NCBI GenBank assembly: GCA_018897395.1
Contig: JAHIKV010000299.1
Coordinates: 1 to 40,461 of the forward strand
Direction of reading: 5' to 3'
Length of the DNA stretch: 40,461 nt
DNA from: Planctomycetota bacterium
GTDB lineage: Bacteria > Planctomycetota > Planctomycetia > Pirellulales > Thermoguttaceae
Below are positions 16,045 through 22,717 of this stretch, piece after piece; the first letter of the stretch is position 1, and every line of letters starts with the position of its first letter. The notes beneath the pieces were generated by a model. The model worked only from the letters and a program-made list of their open reading frames with translations, was not told the DNA's origin and ran no database searches. A program made the translations under genes and the position numbers.

Positions 16045-17214
16045 ATGGGCTACTACACCGAGTACCTTGACCAAACGCTTAACGCTCAGCAGTTGGGTGA
16101 CGAGCGAAAGCGGCAGCTCAGGCGAATCTCGGAACTGCGTGGGAACCGTGATATCCTTGTGTATGCCGCCGACTTGGATAAGCCGAATACGCCGCCAGCG
16201 TTGCTTTCGATAGGCTACAGCGACTTGGTTCCGTTTCACGACCAACTCTCGAACCTCAAGGGTTCGAAGCTGGACTTAATCTTGGAGACCGGCGGTGGTT
16301 CTGGCGAGGTCGCCGAGGACATTGTGCGGAGCCTACATGAAAAATATGAAGAAGTCGCCGTCATTGTCCCGGGTTGGGCAAAAAGCGCAGGCACAATCAT
16401 CGCAATGGCTGGAGACGAGATCCTGATTGAACCCGCATCCGCCCTCGGACCGATCGACGCGCAGTTGTCCTGGCAGGGCAAGGTCTTTTCCGCCGATGCC
16501 CTGATCGAGGGAATGGAGAAGATCAAGCGTGAGGTTGAGGAATCGGGGACGCTGAACCGTGCGTACATCCCGATGCTCCAGGCGATTTCACCCGGGGAAT
16601 TGCAGAGTGCTGAGAATGCTCTCAATTTTGCGAAAACGCTCGTAACGGATTGGCTTGCCCGGTATAAGTTCAAGAATTGGAACACGCACTCGACGACCGA
16701 AATCGCGGTCACGGAGGACGAGAAAAATCGCCGGGCGAGCGAAATTGCAACCACCCTGTGCGACCACAAGAAGTGGCTCACTCACGGGCGCTCGATCAAG
16801 ATCAGCGACTTGGAAGAGATGCGACTCAGGATCACCGACTACTCCCAACAACCCGACCTCGCCGAGGCGATCCGCCGCTATCATACGCTGTTACAAATGA
16901 CATTTGACACGACGAGCATCTACAAGGTGTTCGAGACCCAGGACTCGCAGATCCTCAAATTCTTTGCAATCACCGCGGTACCGCCACCTCAGGACACTGA
17001 CGCCGTGATCGTCGAAGTGACGTGTCCGAAATGCAGCGCGGTGTCGAAGCTCCAAGCCAACCTAAAGAAAAGCCCGTTGCAGGCTGGACATCACCGTTTC
17101 TCGGCCGATAACCGATTCAAGTGCCCCACTTGCGAGGCCGAAATTGATATTACTGGCGTTAGGCGTCAAATTGAGGTACAATCTAAGAAACCCGTGGTCG
17201 ACGAATACGCGTGA
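16045..17214 (+). CDS. Clp-fold SDH-type serine protease-like protein with zinc ribbon
   Basis: 389 residues. The central part matches the SppA/ClpP-class fold of the SDH (PF01972) group: LDLILETGGGSGEVAEDIVR, then the nucleophile elbow PGWAKSAGTIIAMAGDEI (Ser114) and ASALGPIDAQLS, in the order expected for the family. There is no signal peptide or transmembrane helix, so it is cytoplasmic. The C-terminus holds a zinc ribbon (CPKC and CPTC, about 40 residues apart). The start at MGYYTEY has a TAGGTG box upstream; an earlier ATG/GTG at 16033 is possible. It is followed after 8 bp by a small gene, probably in the same transcript. Targets are unknown; this protein type turns up in accessory islands. 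Confidence 0.8.
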   Translation: MGYYTEYLDQTLNAQQLGDERKRQLRRISELRGNRDILVYAADLDKPNTPPALLSIGYSDLVPFHDQLSNLKGSKLDLILETGGGSGEVAEDIVRSLHEKYEEVAVIVPGWAKSAGTIIAMAGDEILIEPASALGPIDAQLSWQGKVFSADALIEGMEKIKREVEESGTLNRAYIPMLQAISPGELQSAENALNFAKTLVTDWLARYKFKNWNTHSTTEIAVTEDEKNRRASEIATTLCDHKKWLTHGRSIKISDLEEMRLRITDYSQQPDLAEAIRRYHTLLQMTFDTTSIYKVFETQDSQILKFFAITAVPPPQDTDAVIVEVTCPKCSAVSKLQANLKKSPLQAGHHRFSADNRFKCPTCEAEIDITGVRRQIEVQSKKPVVDEYA

Positions 17215-17222
17215 GGAACACC

Positions 17223-17432
17223 ATGCTTGACGAGAGTTCCCGTTTCAAACTTGTCTTCGCCAAGCTCCAGGACGTGCTGGAGGAGGATACTCGGAAGGAG
17301 CCTGTGAAAACCAAGGTAGAGTTTCGGCGCACAGGTGAGGTATCCCGCGAAGAACTCGACGAGATCGATAAGTTGCGGCGGATCGTGCTTGAGGCAACCG
17401 GGCCCGAGCCGATGTCCTTCACGACAACTTAG
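17223..17432 (+). CDS. Small acidic helical protein after the SDH protease
   Basis: 69 residues. The ATG at 17223 has GAGGA 5 bases upstream and lies 8 bp after the protease stop, so the two are probably co-transcribed. The sequence is charged and helical: MLDESSRFKLVFAKLQDVLE, then VSREELDEIDKLRRIVLEA. It could be a regulator, adaptor or substrate of the protease; this is context only. No family recognised. Confidence 0.6.
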   Translation: MLDESSRFKLVFAKLQDVLEEDTRKEPVKTKVEFRRTGEVSREELDEIDKLRRIVLEATGPEPMSFTTT

Positions 17433-17489
17433 CGATTCCGTCTCGACCGACGGCACGATGCTGGGCTTCGAAGACTCAGGAAAAGAAAA

Positions 17490-17690
17490 GAAAAGCCGTC
17501 AGCCACCAAAACTGAGGTATATAGTGGCGACGGGGGTATATCGAGTGGCCTTCGGAGAGTTTTTACTACTGCTCCTGCTCCTGCTTTTTCGGTCTTCCGC
17601 TCCCGCCAAAACGGCCATGGCAGGTTCCATTGCAAAAGCGGCGGGACGCCGCTTCTACCGCTTGGCCGCACGACCCAATCGGGATTGCCA
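17490..17690. repeat. Dispersed repeat, copy 2 of 2
   Basis: The longer copy of the element at 15575-15740. Shared blocks in the same order begin at GTCAGCCACC and end at CGACCCAATC. The extra part includes GCGGGACGCCGC. Together with 17691-17779, which shows nothing I can name, it fills the right end of the island. Confidence 0.75.
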
Positions 17691-17779
17691 AAGGGGCTTT
17701 TTGCGGTTGACGCAACAACGCAACGCCTCCAATTCGCCTTCCGATTGCGGTTGATTGACGATCTGTAGCCAGTCGACAG

Positions 17780-17802
17780 GACTTGGCCGCGTCGGTCACT
17801 CC
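17780..17802. repeat. Right copy of 23-bp direct repeat flanking the island
   Basis: Identical to 12932-12954. Read in the frame of the first GH130 gene, it continues as ACT TGA after the repeat, giving the native end SVTPT and stop at 17807-17809. That stop overlaps the convergent second GH130 gene by 8 bp. It marks the right edge of the insertion. Confidence 0.9.
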
Positions 17803-19271
17803 TACTTGACGAGCCGTTCCAGCAAATGTTCGAGTGGCACGTACGCCATGCTTGTGGCCTTGTCCGATATCGCGTAGGGAATGTACAGGTAGTCGCCATG
17901 GATCATCGCGCCACACGTGTATACAACGTTGGGGACGTAGCCGTCGCGCTCCACTTCGGTAGGCGCGATCAGCGGCTCGTCCAGCGAGCCAATCACCTTC
18001 AGCGGGTCGTCCAGATCGAGCAGCATCGCACCGATGCAGTAGCGGCGCATCGGGCCCACGCCGTGGGTAAGCAGGAGCCAGCCTTCGGGTGTCTCCAGCG
18101 GTGAGCCGCAGTTGCCGATCTGCACTAACTCCCACGGACTCCGGGGTGTTTTGAGCAACTCAGCCGTCTCCCAGAAGTGGATGAAATCGGAGTACATGAT
18201 GTACAGGTTCTCGCCGTCGATTCGAGAACACATCACGTAGTGCCCGTTAATCCGGCGGGGGAACAAGGCCATTCCCTTGTTCTGCGCCCGGGCCCCGTTG
18301 AGGGTGTGGATGGCGAGGCCGTGAAAGTCGGTGGTTTCGACCAACTGGGGCAACACGCGGTAGCCGTTGTAGGCGGTGTAGGTGCCGAAGTAGGTCACCG
18401 AGCCGTCGTCGTCGGTGAAGCGGACCATGCGGAGGTCTTCGATTCCCATGCTCTCATTTTCGCTCTGGGGGAAAATGACGATTTCCGAAACGGCAGCGTC
18501 CTGGGGAAGCTCAAGGTGGTAATTGGATCGGGCCAGCCATAGTATTCCGTCGGTGGTCTCCTTCAACTGAAACTTCTCCGGTTCGGCGGCTTTGGCCTCG
18601 GCGACGGCGTGTTCGAGTTGCTCGTAGGTGAAGTAATCCGGCAGGCGATGCATCACGAAGCCGACCGCGTCCCCGGCTAAGCCGATTTCGTCCAACTTCT
18701 TCTCGAATATGCGTTTCTCGTACTTTCGGTCGGGCCAAAGCCTTGCCAGACGTGAAAGCCGGCCGGGTGGGTCGACTTTGAGCGTCTGATCGGCGTGAAT
18801 GACGCCGGTGCGGAAGACAATCGAGGAAATGTGCCCCTCTCCGGTGGCGCGCAGGCTCATCACAAACCGAACGGATCCCTCCGGAATTCCAGACTGGTTA
18901 ATGTGAGGTACGATCGAAGGATTGAACAGTGCGGTCGATTGGACCGCGTATTCCATGGTGAAGTAGGCCCCGATGAGCAATCTCCGCACTTGGGAAATGC
19001 CGTCAAGCCTTCCGGTCAGCTTGGCTGCCCTCGCGCAGTGCTCCTCGAACACGGCCCGGATGTCCTTGTGCCGGCTCTGGAAGTCGTGGAACACCTGGGC
19101 GAGGATCTCCTCGACCTGGGGATCGGAAAGACTCATGACCCGATCAATGATCGCGCAGATGCGGGTTTCAGCCACGGGAAAAAAGGGCCTGGTGATGACC
19201 CGACTCTCATCGCCCTGGAAACGAACCTGGAGACGCTCGACCTTGAACATTTGAGAGTGATCGGCTGGCAT
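17802..19271 (-). CDS. GH130 family glycosidase/phosphorylase, longer type
   Basis: 489 residues, longer than the first GH130 protein (374) because of a helical N-terminal region (about 1-130, RVMSLSDPQVEEILAQVFHD). Propeller motifs: ESMGIEDLRMVRFTDDDGSV (the E-D-x-R signature), KGMALFPRRI, HYVMCSRIDGENLYIMYSD, GNCGSPLETPEGWLLLTHGV and CIGAMLLDLDDP. Members of this subtype include mannosylglucose and beta-1,2-mannan phosphorylases; the exact specificity is open. The start at 19271 has GGAGG 11 bases upstream. It faces the first GH130 gene tail to tail and both probably act on the same mannose-containing glycan as the glycosyltransferase. Confidence 0.88.
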   Translation of the reverse strand: MPADHSQMFKVERLQVRFQGDESRVITRPFFPVAETRICAIIDRVMSLSDPQVEEILAQVFHDFQSRHKDIRAVFEEHCARAAKLTGRLDGISQVRRLLIGAYFTMEYAVQSTALFNPSIVPHINQSGIPEGSVRFVMSLRATGEGHISSIVFRTGVIHADQTLKVDPPGRLSRLARLWPDRKYEKRIFEKKLDEIGLAGDAVGFVMHRLPDYFTYEQLEHAVAEAKAAEPEKFQLKETTDGILWLARSNYHLELPQDAAVSEIVIFPQSENESMGIEDLRMVRFTDDDGSVTYFGTYTAYNGYRVLPQLVETTDFHGLAIHTLNGARAQNKGMALFPRRINGHYVMCSRIDGENLYIMYSDFIHFWETAELLKTPRSPWELVQIGNCGSPLETPEGWLLLTHGVGPMRRYCIGAMLLDLDDPLKVIGSLDEPLIAPTEVERDGYVPNVVYTCGAMIHGDYLYIPYAISDKATSMAYVPLEHLLERLVK

Positions 19272-19333
19272 GGCTGGCTAGCCCCTCCGAGAAGAGCCCG
19301 CTGGGCCCAAAAACACGGCAATCGGAACCTACT

Positions 19334-19339
19334 ATTATA
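19334..19339 (-). promoter_or_regulatory. Candidate -10 box (TATAAT) of the GH130 gene
   Basis: On the minus strand a perfect TATAAT lies 62 bases before the start codon, inside an AT-rich patch (AGTATACTCTATAATAG). No convincing -35 box is found, so this is only a candidate. Confidence 0.35.
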
Positions 19340-19390
19340 GAGTATACTATTCGGTTCGGATTACCGGCCGCGGGTTTTTCAGGCACAAAT

Positions 19391-19580
19391 TAAGTTTTGG
19401 GGGCAGAATTAAGTTTTGGGGTCAGAGAGTAAGTTTTGGGGTCAGAGTAAGTTTTGGGGTCAGAGCGGAATGGCACTGTTGAATCAGCACGTGAATTGTA
19501 ACAAGTTGCCACGGTGAGAGTTAGACAGAATCTAAGTTTTGGTCTAAGTTTTGGGGTCAGCTAAGTTTTGGGGTCAGAGC
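19391..19580. repeat. Degenerate tandem array of AAGTTTTGGGGTCAGAG
   Basis: At least six units, starting near 19391, 19411, 19431, 19449, 19544 and 19562, in two clusters separated by about 70 bp of other sequence. The last unit continues into GCGCCATTAGTCAATAAC, which recurs at 21531-21549. The GGGGTCAGAGCG core links it to the palindrome at 14851. The remaining bases 19272-19745 hold nothing else I can name. Confidence 0.85.
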
Positions 19581-19745
19581 GCCATTAGTCAATAACGGGT
19601 GGCCGTGTGAACCGCCGGCTTGGCCTGCCCGCCTGCGATGTGATACGTCACGACCCTTGCAAGCTGGTTGACGCCGTACTACAATCGGACGCGGTGATCG
19701 GCTCGCCTATTTCCCGCCCACCACGAACCCCTCCGGGGTAAAACG

Positions 19746-20411
19746 ATGAACCTGAAGCATCTCACGGCATCTATTATATTTCTTTTCCTGGCGGCTTGGA
19801 CTGTCGTTGCCAAGGACGGCGACAATGGTTTCACTCCGCTTTTCGACGGAAAAACCCTCAACGGTTGGAAGCAATTCGGCGGAAAGGCAAAATTCGCGGT
19901 CGAAGATGGCGTGATCGTCGGCACTTCGGTTCCCAATACCCCGAACAGCTTTCTCTGCACCGAGAAAAATTACGGTGACTTCATCCTTGAACTGGAGTTC
20001 AAGGTCGGCGACGGATTGAACTCCGGCGTCCAGATCCGCAGCAACAGCATCCCCTCGTACAAGAATGGCCGGGTTCACGGCTACCAGGTCGAGATCGATC
20101 CATCCGAGCGCGCATGGAGCGGCGGCATCTACGACGAAAGCCGTCGCGGCTGGCTCAACGACCTGAAGAACAACGAACCCGCCCGAAAGGCGTTCCGGCA
20201 CAACGACTGGAACAAGTTCCGTATCCAATGCGAGGGCGACTCCGTCAAGACCTGGCTCAACGGCGTTCCGGCCGCCGACTTGAAAGATTCGATGACAAAA
20301 GAGGGCTTCATCGGCCTGCAAGTTCATGTGGTTGGCAACAATAAAACGCCGATGCACGTCCGGTTCCGCAACATCCGGCTGAAAGAGCTTGGCGGGTCGG
20401 CGGACAAGTAG
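19746..20411 (+). CDS. Secreted DUF1080 (3-keto-disaccharide hydrolase family) protein
   Basis: 221 residues. Signal peptide (about 1-22, LTASIIFLFLAAWTVVA), then a concanavalin-like beta-sandwich of the DUF1080/PF06439 family. Typical motifs are present in order: FTPLFDGKTLNGWKQFG, VEDGVIVGT, FLCTEKNYGDFILELEFKV, NSGVQIRSNS, VHGYQVEIDP, GGIYDESRRGWL, NDWNKFRIQC and GFIGLQVH near the end. The family is greatly expanded in planctomycetes; characterised members act on 3-keto-glucosides, others are structural or carbohydrate-binding. The length is normal for a single-domain member. There is no operon partner. Exported, probably to the periplasm. Confidence 0.92.
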   Translation: MNLKHLTASIIFLFLAAWTVVAKDGDNGFTPLFDGKTLNGWKQFGGKAKFAVEDGVIVGTSVPNTPNSFLCTEKNYGDFILELEFKVGDGLNSGVQIRSNSIPSYKNGRVHGYQVEIDPSERAWSGGIYDESRRGWLNDLKNNEPARKAFRHNDWNKFRIQCEGDSVKTWLNGVPAADLKDSMTKEGFIGLQVHVVGNNKTPMHVRFRNIRLKELGGSADK

Positions 20412-20412
20412 C

Positions 20413-20448
20413 GGGTAGCCCGATAGCTCGGCTATCGCGGCCACCCGC
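20413..20448. repeat. Single palindrome, CGGGTRGC..CCGATAGCTCGGCTATCG
   Basis: CGGGTAGCCCGATAGC and GCTATCGCGGCCACCCG form imperfect arms. It is the same family as the GATAGCCAAGCTATC palindromes at 21640-21710. It sits directly after the DUF1080 stop codon. Confidence 0.75.
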
Positions 20449-20502
20449 GAATCCTCGTGCGACACGCACTAGCTTGCACCATCCCCCCCTCCCGACGCCT
20501 AG

Positions 20503-20531
20503 TTGACGATAGACGGGCAGGCTGCTACACT
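20503..20531 (+). promoter_or_regulatory. Sigma-70-like promoter of the PIN toxin module
   Basis: TTGACG, 17 bases, TACACT, the same as at 9103-9131. It would drive the PIN remnant and its overlapping partner gene. Confidence 0.6.
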
Positions 20532-20541
20532 TATGGGGGAG

Positions 20542-20663
20542 ATGGCAGAAAGCGTTTATATCGAAACAACCGTGGTAAGCTATTTTACGGCCCGTCCCAG
20601 TCGGGATGTGGTCGCTGCCCGGAACTTTGTTCGCCCGACGAGTTGTTGGAGGCCGTTCGATGA
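20542..20663 (+). pseudogene. PIN-domain toxin gene with internal deletion
   Basis: From 20542 the frame reads MAESVYIETTVVSYFTARPS then RDVVAARN, the N-terminus of a VapC-like PIN family. From 20619, in another frame, it reads PELCSPDELLEAVR and stops at 20661-20663; this is the usual C-terminal end of the same family (CTPEELL-like). Both ends of the gene thus survive, but roughly 100 codons of the catalytic core are gone and the join is out of frame. The stop overlaps the ATG of the partner gene, as in intact modules. It cannot be an active RNase. Confidence 0.85.
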
Positions 20664-20860
20664 ACGATCCGATTGTCGAGGAAGTTCGGCGTCACCGCAT
20701 GGAGCACACCCGCAAGTTCGGCGGCGACTTGAAGCTTATCTGCGAGGATTTGCGGCGCATTCAGCGCGAGTCCGGTTGCCGGGTCGTTCGTCGGCCGCCG
20801 AAACTGTTGCCGCCGGTCAAAGAATCCCAAGGCGGGACGCAAACGACACCGCAGCCGTAG
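20660..20860 (+). CDS. Small partner protein of the PIN module (probable antitoxin)
   Basis: 66 residues, intact. It begins MNDPIVEEVRRHRMEHTRKF and continues GGDLKLICEDLRRIQRESG, an all-helical small protein of a kind that follows PIN genes of this family with an ATGA overlap. The basic, proline-rich tail (RRPPKLLPPVKES) is variable. Its toxin has lost its core, so it is an orphan antitoxin if the assignment is right. It probably uses the promoter at 20503 and may depend on translational coupling with the remnant reading frame. Confidence 0.7.
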   Translation: MNDPIVEEVRRHRMEHTRKFGGDLKLICEDLRRIQRESGCRVVRRPPKLLPPVKESQGGTQTTPQP

Positions 20861-21077
20861 TATCGCGGCGGAGGATTGACTAGAGTAATGTAGTTTTGTG
20901 CGGTATAGTCAATCCTGATAGGTGGATTTGTCCACACCTAAGCGGAACGGAAGGCCGAGGCGGCGGTATCGGGACGGAAGAAAGCCAATACCTATACTGT
21001 CCCCGGAATTTTTCGCTACGGTATCCGGTATTGTCCCCGCGTCTGGGCTGGCGACGCACGTTTCCGAGGACTCTCAA

Positions 21078-21404
21078 ATGAGCCAAGACCACCGAGCCAC
21101 AGGCCCAAATGGTGCGCGAATACCATACACCTGTGAAAATCAGGCTTTCACGACTAATGTTGGCAAAGGGCATGCGCACGGCACGTTGTCACCCACACGA
21201 GGCAGCGTCTTTGCGAATCCTCTCATTAGCGCGGGCGGCTACTCGTTATGGCTTGAGCACGTTTTAGAGAAAACCACTCATCAAAAATTCTACTGGCTGA
21301 TGTGGTACGACCCGAAAGGAATCCCGACAATTCCGCTTAGCGGCGTCTTCACAAAAGACGACCTGCGACAGATGATGAGTCAATTGGCCGACTTTGTCCC
21401 ATGA
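21078..21404 (+). CDS. Hypothetical protein
   Basis: 108 residues. The start is chosen by GAGGA 7 bases upstream; the frame is open further left but not supported. Features: a polar N-terminus, then FANPLISAGGYSLWLEHVLE, YWLMWYDPKGIPTIPLSGVF and a C-terminal helix LRQMMSQLADFVP. No signal peptide or membrane helix. It overlaps the next short frame by ATGA, so the two were a coupled pair. The region before it (20861-21077) shows nothing I can name. No family recognised. Confidence 0.55.
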   Translation: MSQDHRATGPNGARIPYTCENQAFTTNVGKGHAHGTLSPTRGSVFANPLISAGGYSLWLEHVLEKTTHQKFYWLMWYDPKGIPTIPLSGVFTKDDLRQMMSQLADFVP

Positions 21405-21541
21405 CCCAACAGGAAGGCGAGACACAAATGATCGAAGTTAGTTGTCCTGCTTGCGGCAAGGTCGCCCGGGTGTTGGAGGAACACTTGGGTAGGAAGGCAA
21501 TATGTCCGAAAGGGAGAGTTTTGGGGTCGGAGCGCCATTAG
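21401..21541 (+). pseudogene. Zinc ribbon gene truncated by a repeat
   Basis: 46 codons: MTQQEGETQMIEVSCPACGK, then VARVLEEHLGRKAICPKG and a short nonsense tail. The zinc ribbon needs CPxC on both sides. The first pair is present, but at the second CPK the frame enters the GTTTTGGGGTCGGAGCG repeat, so the fourth cysteine and everything after it are lost and the stop is inside the repeat. Planctomycetes often use this zinc ribbon as the N-terminus of larger membrane proteins. Confidence 0.7.
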
Positions 21542-21556
21542 TCAATAACAGGTGGT

Positions 21557-22041
21557 CCCGATAGCTCTGCTATCGGGGCGGCGGAGCCGTAAGAGGTTTT
21601 TCACGACGCGCGGAATCCCTCTTGTGCCTACGGCACCCCGATAGCCAAGCTATCGGGGCCACCCGTGATAGCCAAGCTATCGGGGCCACCCGTCGGCTAT
21701 CGGGCCACCCGGGGCCTGACGACTGCGGACGTGGCCAACACCCGCACCTGGCCGCAGATGAAAAAGCTGCTGGGGCACCGCCCATAAAGCCGCGTCGGGT
21801 GGCACTGCCGGCTTGTCCAGCAGTGTTCGCCAACCACGGAAAGCACTGCTGGACAAGCCGGCAGTGGCATCCGTGCGGATTGTGTTTGCATTGCCAATAG
21901 CGCCGGGTCGCCTCCAGATAGTGCTGCCCGGTGTTCGCCCAGGCTCCGCGGCGGCGGGCGCCACTAGCGTCTCGCCAGTGCCCGGCCTGCGAGTTTTATC
22001 CCCGATGTCACTGTTCGGTGAGCACTGGCGAGACGCCAGTG
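21557..22041. repeat. Cluster of at least three palindrome families
   Basis: 21557-21578: CCCGATAGCTCTGCTATCGG. 21637-21710: two to three copies of GATAGCCAAGCTATCGGGGC followed by CACCCG. 21803-21866: arms CACTGCCGGCTTGTCCAGC and GCTGGACAAGCCGGCAGTG around an 18-base loop. 21962-22041: arms around GCGTCTCGCCAGTGC and GCACTGGCGAGACGC. Between them lie short GC-rich pieces with no gene I can support. All are of REP-like size. Confidence 0.88.
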
Positions 22042-22056
22042 CCACACACCGTAAAT

Positions 22057-22605
22057 TTAACCGGCGAAAATCTCGCCGACCGGCAGGCTGAACCCCGGCA
22101 GCACGTCGTCGCCGGTCAGGGTATCGTCAGGATCGAGAACGACGATCCGATCCAGGCCGCGGTAGACCGTGACGGTTTTGGTCTCGGGATCGAGCACCCA
22201 AACCGCGCCGCAGCCGGCCCCCAACCAATCTTTGGCCTTTGCAAGCACCTCGCCGGCCCGGTCGCCGGGCGATATGATTTCCACCGCCAAGTCGGGCGCA
22301 GCGGGAAAAAAACCTCGAACCGGCGTCGGCGGAACGCGCTCTTGGCGGATGAATGCCGCGTCAGGGGCACGTACGGTGTCCGGGTCGTGACCGATGTGAA
22401 AACCGGTTTCGGCCCCGGTCACCACGCCCAAAGCCCGAGCTTTCACGAAATCTCGAAGAACACCGCCTATTTCGGCGGCTATCCGACCATGTTCAAACCC
22501 GGCGGGCGTCATTTGGATCAGCTCTCCATGCACCAGTTCACACCGGCCAAGCCCCGGCGTCTGGAGCAATTCCACGGCGGTCATAATATTTTCGATGGTG
22601 GACAT
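22057..22605 (-). CDS. Uma2 family (DUF820) PD-(D/E)XK nuclease-like protein
   Basis: 182 residues from ATG at 22605 (MSTIENIMTAVELL); an ATG 12 bases earlier is possible. Family motifs: CELVHGELIQMTPAGFEHGR, VRAPDAAFIRQERV with the first acidic residue, APDLAVEIISPGDRAGEVLA with the D-x-x-x-E-I core, KAKDWLGAGCGAVWVLDPET and VLPGFSLPVGEIF at the end. The nuclease residues look intact. Uma2 proteins are very common in planctomycetes and cyanobacteria, usually as single genes near mobile or repeated DNA. Their biological role is unclear. It lies alone beside the palindrome cluster. Confidence 0.9.
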   Translation of the reverse strand: MSTIENIMTAVELLQTPGLGRCELVHGELIQMTPAGFEHGRIAAEIGGVLRDFVKARALGVVTGAETGFHIGHDPDTVRAPDAAFIRQERVPPTPVRGFFPAAPDLAVEIISPGDRAGEVLAKAKDWLGAGCGAVWVLDPETKTVTVYRGLDRIVVLDPDDTLTGDDVLPGFSLPVGEIFAG

Positions 22606-22693
22606 AACAACCCCCATTGTAAATGGATTCGTCGCGTTTCGTCAATTACGAAACTTCCCAACCTCATTAAACGGCATTTGACTTTGTGGTTTT

Positions 22694-22714
22694 GGACAGG
22701 TTGGCAACCTGTCC
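22694..22714. repeat. Short perfect palindrome after the membrane protein gene
   Basis: GGACAGGTT-G-GCAACCTGTCC with adjoining TACTTA. It lies 4 bases beyond the stop codon of the minus-strand gene, so it could stop transcription or protect the 3' end. There is no U-run, so it is not a standard terminator. It resembles single REP units. Confidence 0.6.
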
Positions 22715-22717
22715 TAC

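Noticed and set aside
19391..19580. GTTTTGGGGTCAGAG array as possible CRISPR or iteron set
   Set aside because: Irregular spacing, nearly no unique spacers, no cas or replication initiator gene nearby.
22694..22714. Standard rho-independent terminator
   Set aside because: The hairpin is perfect but no T-run follows on either strand.
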